Assembly (NCBI GenBank): GCA_948945085.1
Contig: CARBGY010000005.1
Span: 1-64,000 of the forward strand
DNA from: an uncultured Candidatus Saccharibacteria bacterium
Lineage (GTDB): Bacteria; Patescibacteriota; Saccharimonadia; Saccharimonadales; Saccharimonadaceae
Length of the DNA: 64,000 bases
Direction: 5' to 3'
Within the stretch, counting starts at the first letter, position 1. Each line of letters opens with the position of its first letter. Made by a program: the position numbers and the translations under genes. Below are positions 42,411 to 51,588 of this stretch, one piece after another. The notes below the pieces were generated by a model. The model saw only the letters and a program-made list of their open reading frames with translations, did no database searches and was not told the origin of the DNA.

Positions 42411-42439
42411 AAAAAGCGTCCGTCTAACGGGCGCTTTTT
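42411..42439 (+). terminator. Terminator of rplU
   Basis: AAAAAGCGTCCG / CGGGCGCTTTTT hairpin with T tail. Confidence 0.85.
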
Positions 42440-42465
42440 GGTGGAGCATGATATACTTAAAATGA

Positions 42466-44835
42466 ATGACGGAAGATTTTAAAGGTAAACAAGAAGATAA
42501 TTTACAGGGCTTATCGAGTATACAAGTTAAGGTTCGGCGACAAGCTGGGCTAGATAATCGTGCAGTAAAAGCACCATCGAAGTCAGTATGGCAAATTATA
42601 TCATCGAATTTGTTTACTTATTTTAATTTAGTGTTTTTAGTAATTGCGATTTTGTTGATTTTAGTAAAGTCTTATCGAGATCTAACTTTTTTGCCAATTA
42701 TTATTGCGAACACTTTGATTGGTATTATTCAGGAGATAAGGGCTAAACAAGTTTTGGATAAGCTAAACTTGATGAATGTGTCGAAAGTGCTGACTTTGCG
42801 GGATGGAGAGAAACAAGAGATTGCGGTGGCTGATCTAGTGAAGGATGATATTATTGAACTGAGCGCGGGGAATCAGATTCCGGCGGATGCGCGAGTAGTA
42901 GAAGGCGAAGTTATGGTGAACGAATCATTGTTGACTGGAGAAGCGGATGAGGTAAAGAAAAAATTTGATGATTTGTTGCTTTCGGGAGGTTTTATTGTGT
43001 CGGGAAAGTGTTATGCAAGGCTAGAAAAAGTAGGAAAAGAATCTTACATATCAGAACTTACATTAAAAGCTAAGATGATGCGACGAGGTGAACAATCAGA
43101 GATTATTAGATCTTTAAATAAGATTGTTAAAGTGGCGGGTGTAGCTATTATACCAATAGGTTTAGTTTTGTTTTGCCAGCAATATTTTGGAGAGGCGCAC
43201 AGTGTGCAGGAAAGTGTACGCGCGATGGTGGCGGCAGTGATCGGGATGATTCCAGAAGGGTTGTTTTTGCTGGCGAGCGTAACTTTAGTGATCAGTGCTA
43301 TGAAGCTAGCCGAGAAAAAGGTTTTATTGCACGATATGAAATCAATCGAAACGTTGGCGCGGGTGGATACATTATGTGTGGATAAGACGGGGACGATTAC
43401 GGAGGAAAAGATGCAAATGGCAGAAATTGTGCGTGTTAAGAAGGGGAAACTCGGTGACGGAGAGGATAAGGAGATTTTGCGGGCTTTTGTTTGGGCTCAG
43501 GAGGCGGATAATGCAACGATAGTGGCGCTACGAGAGGCTCTTGAGGAGGACGTGGAACGGATGGCGGAGCCGAGGCTAGGGAAAGTAGTGCAGGTAGTGG
43601 GATTTTCTTCGCGGTATAAGTATAGTGCGGTGGAATTTGAGCGAGAGACGATTGTATTGGGAGCGCCAGAGTTTGTGCTTAGAGGGGATTACAATCAGTA
43701 TGAAAAAGAGGTGCAAAAGTATAGTGAGGAAGGATACCGGGTTCTGGTGTTTGGAAAATATGAGGGGAAGTCTAACGGAAAACAGTTGACGGCGAGAGTG
43801 AAACCGTATGGGCTGGTTTTGTTAATAAATCCGATTCGGGAAAATGCGGCGAGGACGTTTGGTTATTTTTATGAGCAAGGTGTTGGAATTAAAGTGATTT
43901 CTGGGGATAGTCCGTTGACGGTAGCGAAAGTGGCGGAGCGAGCAGGGATTCGTAGTGCGGAAAAATATATTGATTGCACAAAGTTGACGAATGAAAAAGA
44001 GATAGCGGAGGCGGCGGACAAATATACGATCTTTGGGCGGGTGACGCCGGAGCAGAAGAAAAAAATAATACAAGCGTTAAAGCGACAGGGCAGAACGGTA
44101 GCGATGACGGGAGATGGGGTTAATGATGTCTTAGCATTAAAAGACGCAGACTGTTCGATTGCGATGGCGTCAGGGAGTGAAGCGGCGATGCAAGCAGCGC
44201 AGCTAGTGCTTTTGGACTCGGACTTTGCGAAAATGCCAGATGTGGTACGAGAAGGACGTAGAGTGGTGAATAATTTGGAGCGGTCAGGAAGTCTGTTTTT
44301 AGTGAAGAACATTTTTTCTTTTTTGATGGCGATATTGACAATAGTGTTAAGTATTACTTATCCATTGACACCTACGCAGGTTTCTTTAATTAGTATGTTT
44401 ACAATTGGAGTTCCAGCATTTCTGTTGTCGCAGGTGCCAAATACAGCTTTGATTCGTGGTGATTTTATGAAAAAGATTATTTTGTGTGCGTTGCCGGGTG
44501 GAATCACTGATGTAGTTTTAGTGATTATAATGACGGTTATTGGAGGAAGGATTGGGCTTGGTGGGTCAGAAATAGCGACAGTTGCGACGATTTTGCTCGC
44601 GGTGATTGGGATGATGGTTTTATATAATGTAAGTAAACCGATGGATTGGAGAAAGTGGTCAATTTGGGGGATTTCGGTGGCGGGATTGATTTTTAGTGTG
44701 ATTTTCTTGAAGTCGTTATTTGGAATTTCGGCGCAACTTTCTTGGCTAGCGATAGGAACTTTGGTGGGGTTTGCGATTTTAGCTTGGCCAATGTTAAGTG
44801 GGATACAAAAAGTTGTGAATAGGTTTATGTTATGA
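42466..44835 (+). CDS. P-type cation-transporting ATPase
   Basis: 789 residues. Phosphorylation motif DKTGTITEEK, actuator loop LLTGEADEV (TGEA in place of the common TGES), hinge AMTGDGVNDVLALKDAD and a PEGLFLLASV sequence in the fourth membrane helix mark a HAD-type P-ATPase of the CtpE-like group, some of which move calcium. About 10 membrane helices are visible, four before and six around and after the catalytic domain. The ion is uncertain because the membrane ligands cannot be assigned by eye. TATACT at 42452-42457 ends 8 bases before the ATG, suggesting a leaderless mRNA. It overlaps the next start by 4 bases (ATGA). Confidence 0.92.
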   Translation: MTEDFKGKQEDNLQGLSSIQVKVRRQAGLDNRAVKAPSKSVWQIISSNLFTYFNLVFLVIAILLILVKSYRDLTFLPIIIANTLIGIIQEIRAKQVLDKLNLMNVSKVLTLRDGEKQEIAVADLVKDDIIELSAGNQIPADARVVEGEVMVNESLLTGEADEVKKKFDDLLLSGGFIVSGKCYARLEKVGKESYISELTLKAKMMRRGEQSEIIRSLNKIVKVAGVAIIPIGLVLFCQQYFGEAHSVQESVRAMVAAVIGMIPEGLFLLASVTLVISAMKLAEKKVLLHDMKSIETLARVDTLCVDKTGTITEEKMQMAEIVRVKKGKLGDGEDKEILRAFVWAQEADNATIVALREALEEDVERMAEPRLGKVVQVVGFSSRYKYSAVEFERETIVLGAPEFVLRGDYNQYEKEVQKYSEEGYRVLVFGKYEGKSNGKQLTARVKPYGLVLLINPIRENAARTFGYFYEQGVGIKVISGDSPLTVAKVAERAGIRSAEKYIDCTKLTNEKEIAEAADKYTIFGRVTPEQKKKIIQALKRQGRTVAMTGDGVNDVLALKDADCSIAMASGSEAAMQAAQLVLLDSDFAKMPDVVREGRRVVNNLERSGSLFLVKNIFSFLMAILTIVLSITYPLTPTQVSLISMFTIGVPAFLLSQVPNTALIRGDFMKKIILCALPGGITDVVLVIIMTVIGGRIGLGGSEIATVATILLAVIGMMVLYNVSKPMDWRKWSIWGISVAGLIFSVIFLKSLFGISAQLSWLAIGTLVGFAILAWPMLSGIQKVVNRFML

Positions 44836-46473
44836 TTAAAAGTATACGAGAGTTTTTGCGAAAAATAAATAAGCCAGCTTTTTGGTTGGCGGTGATGATT
44901 TTGTTACAGTCTTTGGTTTATGTTGGAGCGGGAGCAAGTAAAGCCTACATTCATATGGATGAGGCTTATTCTTTAGCGCTGGCGCAATATGACAAGATTG
45001 ATATTACGGATAATGCGGATTTTTATAATACTTGGCATACTAGCGAATATTTTCAGGATTATTTGGCGGTGCAAGAAAAAGGATCACGGTGATTGGCGCG
45101 CAGTATACGAGAATCAGAAAAATGATGTGCATCCGCCATTATATTATGTATTACTTAGAGGCGTGATGGAAGTAGATACGGTGTTGTTTTCAGGAGGGAA
45201 ATTTTCAAAATGGGCAGGTATGATTTTGAATATAGTGATTATGGTAGGTTGTACAGTAGTGATGTATTTTGTGGTGCGAGAATTGTTGGGGGAGAAGAAA
45301 GAAGGTAAACGTCAGGTTTTCGTGTTTGGGCTGATACTGATGGCGGATTTGACGGTCGCTGGCATAAGTACGGCGGTTTATATTCGGATGTATGGATTGT
45401 TGACTTTGATGGTGCTTTTGACTTTGTGGGTAAATTTAAAGATATGGCGGATGATACGTAAGCGAAAGCAGCTAGCATGGGGATGGTGTGTGGCGCTAGG
45501 GGTGTTGGCGGTGCTTGGGACGTTGACGCAATATTATTATTTATTCTTTTTGGTGGGGACTGCGATAGTGATGACAGTGAAATTAGTGCGGGAAAGAGAC
45601 TGGGGGAATTTGGGACGGTATTTAGGTAGTTTAGTGGTGGCGGGTATAGTGGTATTGATGATATGGCCGCATGCTTTGCAGCATATGTTTTTTGGATATC
45701 GGGGACAGGGAGTGTTGAAAAATTTGTTGAATTTGGGAATTTTGGCACGTCAACTATGGGATTATCTTTTGGTGGTGGATTATAATGTTTTTCATCATTT
45801 GTTGATTGCGCTTGTAATGTTGATGGCGGGGTTGTTGGTTTATCGGCGAATAAGGGGGATGAGGAGGGTGAAGTTAAAGGGAGAGTTTTGGATGATTTTT
45901 TGGCCAACGGTCAGTTATTTTGGGTTAGCAGCATTAGCATCGCCATTTATAGAATTACGTTATATTATGCCAATTTGTGGGTTGATTTTTGTGTTGGTGG
46001 GGTATGTGATATATGAATTGCTGAGCGGAGTGGTGGTGGAAAAATGGCGAGAAGGAATAATTTTGGCAGGAATGGCAGTGGTGATTGTAGTGGCGCCGAT
46101 ACAGATCGGCTTTGGTTGGATGCGGATTGAGTTATTGTATCGAGATCGGCAAATGGTGATGACGGCAGTGACAGAGAAATCAGACGCGCCGATCTTGTAT
46201 TTTATTACGACGGAAAATAATCGGTTTTTGGATAATATTTTGCCATTTGCGGTAGCAAAGGACTCGTATTTGGCACTAGATCTTTTAGTACCGACGAAAG
46301 GTGAAGTTGAGGAAATTTTGCATGGAAAAGATTTACGTCGGGGGTTGTTTGTGTTTGTAAGTAGCAGCCAAGATCAGGAGTTGGCTTTGGGTGTGGTGAA
46401 GGAAGTGACAGGATTAAAAGAAGCGACTTTGATTCAAGGGATAAATACATGTGATGTGTATTATTTACATTAA
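44832..46473 (+). pseudogene. GT39-like membrane glycosyltransferase, frameshifted
   Basis: Two overlapping frames belong to one protein. 44832-45092 gives the start (membrane helix, then YIHMDEAYSLALAQYDKI to YLAVQEKGSR and stop). The +1 frame continues from about 45080 (DHGDWRAVYENQKNDVHPPL) to 46473 with about ten membrane helices. The acidic loop HMDEAYSL and the NDVHPPLYYVLL motif fit dolichyl-phosphate-mannose/ArnT-type (PMT, GT39) transferases, which use lipid-linked sugars. One extra base in the AAAAAGG run near 45078-45084 would explain the break: removing one A or G restores VQEKDHGDW. It may be a sequencing error, a recent mutation or a phase switch. The start overlaps the ATPase stop. 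Confidence 0.8.
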
Positions 46474-46497
46474 AGTTATGCTATAATAGAGATAGTT

Positions 46498-47265
46498 ATG
46501 GCGAAGGTGATTTGTATTACGAATCAAAAGGGAGGTGTTGGAAAAACGACGACGTCGGTGAATTTGGCGTACTTTTTGGCGAAGGACCGGAATAAGGTGC
46601 TTTTGGTGGATATGGATCCACAAGGGAATGCTTCGTCAGGGTTAGGGTTGGATAAAACGGCGCTGGATAAGAGTATGACAGAGGTGATGCTGGGGGCGGT
46701 GACGATGGGGGAAATAATCCGAGAGACTGCGTTTAAGGGATTTGATTTGGCGCCAACAACTCCGCAGCTTGCGAATGCTGAAGTGGAGATGGCGGGTATG
46801 AAGGGGAAGTTTGGGATGCTCAAAAAAGCAGTGATGGCGGTCGAGGGGGATTACGATTATATTATTATTGATTCGCCACCTAGTTTATCACTTTTGACGG
46901 TAAATGGAATGATTGCGGCGGATTATTTGATTTTGCCAGTACAAACAGAGTTTTATGCGCTTGAAGGTGTGGCGCAACTTTTGGAAAGTATGGCAATGGT
47001 GAAGAAAGCGATGAATCCAGATTTGAAGCTTCTGGGAGTGCTTGCAACGATGTATGATAAAAGAACGAGTTTGAGTGGGGAAGTTTTAGCAGAAGTAAAA
47101 AGGTATTTTAAGGATAAAGTATTCCGGGCAAGTATTCCGAGGAATGTAAGAGTGGCGGAAGCGCCGAGCCACGGAGTGCCAGTAGGGGCTTATGATAAGT
47201 TTAGTAAAGGGGCGAAAGCATATAAAGATTTTGCGCGAGAAGTTGAAGAAAGGACGGAGGGATAA
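46498..47265 (+). CDS. parA: Chromosome-partitioning ATPase ParA
   Basis: 255 residues. Deviant Walker A ITNQKGGVGKTTT near residue 7, VLLVDMDPQGNASSGLG and DYIIIDSPPSLSLLT (Walker B) are clear; there is no N-terminal DNA-binding extension, so it is the chromosomal Soj type. It segregates origins together with ParB. A short leader (TATAAT at 46482-46487, ATG 10 bases after it) lacks a Shine-Dalgarno. Its TAA overlaps the parB ATG. Confidence 0.95.
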   Translation: MAKVICITNQKGGVGKTTTSVNLAYFLAKDRNKVLLVDMDPQGNASSGLGLDKTALDKSMTEVMLGAVTMGEIIRETAFKGFDLAPTTPQLANAEVEMAGMKGKFGMLKKAVMAVEGDYDYIIIDSPPSLSLLTVNGMIAADYLILPVQTEFYALEGVAQLLESMAMVKKAMNPDLKLLGVLATMYDKRTSLSGEVLAEVKRYFKDKVFRASIPRNVRVAEAPSHGVPVGAYDKFSKGAKAYKDFAREVEERTEG

Positions 47266-48110
47266 TGGCAAAAAAAGGTGGCTTAGGGCGGGGGTTTGAG
47301 AGTTTGATTCCGACAAATTTGGTAGAAGAAGCATTCGATCCGACACGGAAAGAAGATGCGGAAGTTAGTAAGTTGATTGAAGTATCAGTAGATGATGTGG
47401 TGCGGGATGAGGGGCAGCCGCGTAAGAGTTTTACGGAAACTAGTTTAAAAGAACTCGCGGAGTCGATTAAGGAACATGGGGTTTTGCAGCCGATTGTAGT
47501 GACGAAAAAAGGTAAAAAGTACCAGATTGTGGCGGGGGAACGTAGGTGGCGGGCATCGAAAATGGCGGGACTTGAGACGGTGCCGGTGATTGTACGGACG
47601 ATTAGCGATCAAAACAAGTTAGAAGTAATGATCGTGGAAAATGTACAGAGGGAAGACATTAATCCGATTGAGCTTGCGACGGCCTATGCAAAATTGAAGA
47701 ATCAGTTTAACTTGACTTACGAGCAAATCGGCGAAAAGGTGGGAAAGAGTGGGGGAAGTATCGTAAATACAATGCGGTTATTGAAATTGCCTGAAGAGGC
47801 GAAGAAAGCGATGCAGGAGCATAATTTGATGGAGGGGCCGATGCGACCGCTGATTTCGGCGGATCCAGAGGTTGTAAGAGAGATTTTGCCGAAGATGATT
47901 GAGGAGGGTTGGCCAGCGCGGAAGGTGGAAAGGTATATTGCAGAGCGAAAGAAGAAAAGTTCAGCGACGGCGGTGAAAACTAATGGGTTTTTGAAGGAAG
48001 AGAAAAAGTTGGGAGAGAAATATGGGGTTGAGGTGCGAATTCGGGGACGGAGCGTGACGCTAAGTGCAAAGAATGACGAAGCGTTTAAAGAGCTTTTGGG
48101 AAAATTGTAG
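47265..48110 (+). CDS. parB: Chromosome-partitioning protein ParB
   Basis: 281 residues. It opens with the ParA-interacting GGLGRGFESLIPTN, then the ParB/Srx CTPase domain (GQPRKSFTETSLKELAESIKEHG, VAGERRWRASKMAGLETVPVI, VENVQREDINPIE) and the helix-turn-helix (YEQIGEKVGKSGGSIVNTMRLLKLP) that reads parS, plus a C-terminal dimer domain. I found no perfect 16-base parS palindrome by eye in the window. The start codon overlaps the parA stop (TAATG). Confidence 0.95.
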   Translation: MAKKGGLGRGFESLIPTNLVEEAFDPTRKEDAEVSKLIEVSVDDVVRDEGQPRKSFTETSLKELAESIKEHGVLQPIVVTKKGKKYQIVAGERRWRASKMAGLETVPVIVRTISDQNKLEVMIVENVQREDINPIELATAYAKLKNQFNLTYEQIGEKVGKSGGSIVNTMRLLKLPEEAKKAMQEHNLMEGPMRPLISADPEVVREILPKMIEEGWPARKVERYIAERKKKSSATAVKTNGFLKEEKKLGEKYGVEVRIRGRSVTLSAKNDEAFKELLGKL

Positions 48111-48233
48111 TGTAGGGATTTATTGTATTCTGACCAGTTAATAATCTTCTTGATCAACACTACTTTTTTGATGGAATTATGCGACAAGGACACTCGATCA
48201 TTAAAAAGCTTGTCAAAAGTTTGTCAGTTTGGT

Positions 48234-48239
48234 ATAATA
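48234..48239 (+). promoter_or_regulatory. -10 box of rnj promoter
   Basis: TATAAT about 105 bases before the RNase J start, with TTGTCA hexamers (twice, 11 bases apart) upstream. The ~100-nt leader is G-rich and of unknown structure. Confidence 0.6.
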
Positions 48240-48346
48240 GAGGTATCTAGAGAACTTTGGGGGTAAAAATATGTGAAGGCGAGACTGGTGGTCGGATTGC
48301 TTTTGTGATGGTGGGTTCTGTAATAATAAGTTAAAAAAGAGGAATC

Positions 48347-50473
48347 ATGAGTAATAAACAGGAGGAGGAACGTCGTGCGCGTTTAATGAAGATGCGTGAT
48401 GAGCGTTTGCCGGATATTAAGAAACAGTTTGAAGAGGCGCAAAAGAGAGGTTTTAATTCGAACTTCAAAGAAGGAGGGAAAGATGCTGGGTTGGTGCGGG
48501 GAAAGAATACGAAATCTAATAAGGTATCGAAACCAGCAAAAGTGCCAAAGCAGGTGAAGACTTCTAAACAGGTAAAAGCACCCGCACAGAATAAGAAGGC
48601 GGGACTAGGGGTGTCGGTGCGAAAAGGGGAGATGGTACATCATCAGCGCATGCTTTCGCAAGATGTGAATGCGCAGGCCACACAGCATATTATTGGGGTG
48701 CCGGTTAATAAGTCCAGGTATAATGGATATGATGGGGCGCAGGTGACGAATGCGCAGCTAAAAGCTGCACGTCCAGATCCGGAAGCCGTGAGGATTATTC
48801 CGATGGGTGGGGTGGGTGAGTTTGGAATTGGTAAAAATATGACGATCGTCGAGTATAAGAATGAGATGATTCTGATCGATATGGGGACTTTGTTCGCCGG
48901 GGCAGATTATCCGGGGGTTAACTATATGGTGCCAGATATCCAGTACTTAGAAGACAACAAAGATCATATTAAAGCGATTTGTTTTACGCATGCGCACTTA
49001 GATCACATCGGAGCTTGTCGGCATCTTTTGACGAAGTTTAATCCTTTGATACCGATTTATGCTACGCCATTTACAATTGGCATGGTGCAAAAACAGATGT
49101 CAGAATTAACAGAAGTGCCAGATTTAAATTATAATCCGGTGGATCCGTTTAAACATGAAATTATTAAAGTTGGCGAGTACTTTTCGGTTGAGTTTATTCA
49201 TGCATTGCACTCGATTCCGGGAAATGCTGCGATTGTGGTGAGGACTCCGAACGGAGTAATCTACTTTAGTGGTGACTGGAGACATGAGGAGAATCCACTA
49301 GGAAAACAGACGGATTATGAGCGAATTGATGAGATCGTGAAAAAAGAGGGGGTAGCGTTGATGTTGAACGAAAGTACGAATATCGATTCTCCAGGTAGGC
49401 ATCCACATTCGGAATATGATGTAGGGGAAAATATTGGACGCGTCATGGATCATTATGCGAATGGGCGAGTAATTATTAGCTGTTTCTCGAGTCAGATTAA
49501 GCGGATTGAGTTGATACTAAATGAGGCGGCGAAGCGGGGAAGGAAAGTGGCTTTTGCGGGCTTTTCAATGATTAACAACGTTGAAGTGGCGCTGAGAACA
49601 AATGTCGTGAAAATTCCGAAAGACACGATTATGAAAATGGAAGATATCGTGAAATTACCGGACGATAAGGTGACAGTAGTTTGTACGGGGTCGCAGGGGG
49701 AAATGAATGCGGTTTTGAACCGGATGGTGACAGGAGCGCATAAATATATTAAGATTAAGGCAAGCGATGTAATTGTATTTTCGTCGAACCCGATTCCGGG
49801 GAATGAGCCACACGTGGTGGGGGTCGTAGATGGATTGTTGCGTGAGGGAGCGCAGGTGATGCAAAATGGGAAGACGCATTTGACTGGTCTAGGGCCGTTG
49901 CACTTATCGGGTCATGCGTATTATGAAGATCACGTAGATTTTGTATCGAGAGTGAAACCGTTAAATTATATGCCATATCACGGCGAGTTTTATATGCTTG
50001 AGCATAATGCGGAAATGGCGGAAAATGTGATTGGGATGAAGCGAGACCGGATTTTGGTTTGTGACGATGGTGATGTGGTGGAACTTTCGAAGGAAAAGAC
50101 GATTCGGAAATGCGGTAGGATTCATGTGGGGAATAAGTTGTTTGATGATGCGGATAAGCCGGTTCACGAGGCAGTAGTGAAAGATCGGATTCATATTTCG
50201 AGAGAGGGAATTTTCGTGATAGTTTTAACGTTGAGTAAGAAGACAAATCGGTTAGTGAAAACACCAGATATTGTTTCAAGAGCGTTTATTTATCTTGATA
50301 ATTCGGAAGAATTGGTGGCGAAGATCCGGCATTATTTGCGGGTGAGGACGGAAAAGTTGCAAGGGGATGATATGAAGGCATTTAAAGAAGAAATTAAAGA
50401 AGATGTAACGCATATTCTCTTTGATGCGACGGGACATACACCGATTGTGATCCCGGTGATTAATAGGGTATAG
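48347..50473 (+). CDS. rnj: Ribonuclease J
   Basis: 708 residues. The metallo-beta-lactamase core starts near residue 145 (RIIPMGGVGEFGIGKNMTIVEY) with the HAHLDH zinc motif, HALHSIPGNAAIVV, FSGDWRHEENP, the beta-CASP domain and PYHGEFYMLEHNAEMA near the C-terminal linker; a degradation-dimer C-terminal domain follows. RNase J degrades mRNA 5' to 3' and processes rRNA. An N-terminal ~140-residue Lys/Arg/Gln-rich extension, absent from the B. subtilis enzyme, may bind RNA or partners. GAGGAAT precedes the ATG. Confidence 0.94.
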   Translation: MSNKQEEERRARLMKMRDERLPDIKKQFEEAQKRGFNSNFKEGGKDAGLVRGKNTKSNKVSKPAKVPKQVKTSKQVKAPAQNKKAGLGVSVRKGEMVHHQRMLSQDVNAQATQHIIGVPVNKSRYNGYDGAQVTNAQLKAARPDPEAVRIIPMGGVGEFGIGKNMTIVEYKNEMILIDMGTLFAGADYPGVNYMVPDIQYLEDNKDHIKAICFTHAHLDHIGACRHLLTKFNPLIPIYATPFTIGMVQKQMSELTEVPDLNYNPVDPFKHEIIKVGEYFSVEFIHALHSIPGNAAIVVRTPNGVIYFSGDWRHEENPLGKQTDYERIDEIVKKEGVALMLNESTNIDSPGRHPHSEYDVGENIGRVMDHYANGRVIISCFSSQIKRIELILNEAAKRGRKVAFAGFSMINNVEVALRTNVVKIPKDTIMKMEDIVKLPDDKVTVVCTGSQGEMNAVLNRMVTGAHKYIKIKASDVIVFSSNPIPGNEPHVVGVVDGLLREGAQVMQNGKTHLTGLGPLHLSGHAYYEDHVDFVSRVKPLNYMPYHGEFYMLEHNAEMAENVIGMKRDRILVCDDGDVVELSKEKTIRKCGRIHVGNKLFDDADKPVHEAVVKDRIHISREGIFVIVLTLSKKTNRLVKTPDIVSRAFIYLDNSEELVAKIRHYLRVRTEKLQGDDMKAFKEEIKEDVTHILFDATGHTPIVIPVINRV

Positions 50474-50588
50474 GTTGACTTTTTGGGGATTGTGTGCTAT
50501 ACTGAGAGTATAGTATAGTGGGGTGCTGGTTCTTTTGCAGTGATAAGGGTATTCTGCCGTGCTAAAAAGAAAAAGGAGGGGCATCAAG

Positions 50589-51419
50589 ATGAAAAGATGC
50601 AGAAGTTTAGTAATTGCAGCAGGGATGTTAATGAGCATGGTAATGCTGGCAGGGTGTGCTATGGGGCGGAAGCCGATGGCTGGCGGGAGCAGCATGTCGG
50701 GTGGCGCGAGTTTTGAGTCGAGGTTTGAAGATGACAGAACGGCGCCTTTAGAGTTGCTTGACGATACGGATCCATGCGAAGATGTGGAGGGAACCGAAGC
50801 TAATCCGAAAGACGAGCTCGTAGTCAGACCTTCAAGTGAGATTTCTGAACTGTGGGACAAGTTGTTAACTTGTTATCGGGGAGATCCCGGTAGTTTGGTG
50901 GCCCAGTATTACATGGATGGTAAACAGAATGAAAATCCGATACCGGTAGTAATATCGGCGATTTTCGTCGATCATACTACTGGCGAGCTGTTTTTCAGGC
51001 AAGCAATGTTTGAGCTGGCTGGCGTAAAGGATGACCTGTTTATTAGTTCGGTCGTTAGTCTTGGTCTGGGGGATATAGTTGAACAGACCGAGCTTTCTGA
51101 CCATTGCGTCTTGCGTGAAGTGGAGATTGCATGGGTATCAGATGATGGTGAAAGATATAGTATTTCATCATTGGCGGATGAGCTGTGGGATTTTCGGATT
51201 GTTTGTCGTGGCGAAGATGCTGGAAATTATCTGTATGGACGCTATATGTTGGTGTCTGATAATCTGGATGAGGCATTAAGACAGATCGAGAGGGGTATAG
51301 ATGCAGGGGGCGAGATTATTTTATTAGGTGAAGAGGAAGCGATTTCGGACGAGAATTTTTCGTTTGAGAAAGTGGTGGAGATTTGCCTGATAGGGGGAGC
51401 GAGACATACCGAGGTTTAG
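50589..51419 (+). CDS. Hypothetical lipoprotein
   Basis: 276 residues. A lipoprotein signal peptide (KRCRSLVIAAGMLMSMVML then lipobox LAGC, Cys near residue 23) predicts a lipid-anchored extracellular protein. The mature part has an acidic linker and a folded mixed domain (WDKLLTCYRGDPGSLVAQYY to FEKVVEICLIGGA) with no motif I recognise. GGAGG sits before the ATG at 50589; the frame extends to 50559, but the ribosome site favours 50589. A terminator follows. Confidence 0.82.
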   Translation: MKRCRSLVIAAGMLMSMVMLAGCAMGRKPMAGGSSMSGGASFESRFEDDRTAPLELLDDTDPCEDVEGTEANPKDELVVRPSSEISELWDKLLTCYRGDPGSLVAQYYMDGKQNENPIPVVISAIFVDHTTGELFFRQAMFELAGVKDDLFISSVVSLGLGDIVEQTELSDHCVLREVEIAWVSDDGERYSISSLADELWDFRIVCRGEDAGNYLYGRYMLVSDNLDEALRQIERGIDAGGEIILLGEEEAISDENFSFEKVVEICLIGGARHTEV

Positions 51420-51439
51420 AAAAGGGTAGAATACGAAGA

Positions 51440-51463
51440 AACCGGCTTTCGGGCCGGTTTTTG
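51440..51463 (+). terminator. Terminator of lipoprotein gene
   Basis: AAACCGGC / GCCGGTTT hairpin with T5 tail. Confidence 0.85.
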
Positions 51464-51490
51464 ACGTGGTTGTGTAAAAAAGAGATTAAA

Positions 51491-51517
51491 TTAGCACTCT
51501 TTACAAATGAGTGCTAA
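51491..51517 (+). promoter_or_regulatory. CIRCE operator (HrcA site) of clpC operon
   Basis: TTAGCACTC, 9 bases, GAGTGCTAA: a perfect CIRCE inverted repeat. It overlaps a plausible promoter (TTTACA at 51500-51505, TATGAT at 51524-51529), so HrcA bound here would block transcription until heat shock. hrcA itself is not in the window. Confidence 0.95.
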
Positions 51518-51588
51518 TTTGCTATGATGGGAGTAGAGCTCGGAATTACCGAGGAAAGTTAATATTTAATCCGAGCGAGGGAAACGGA

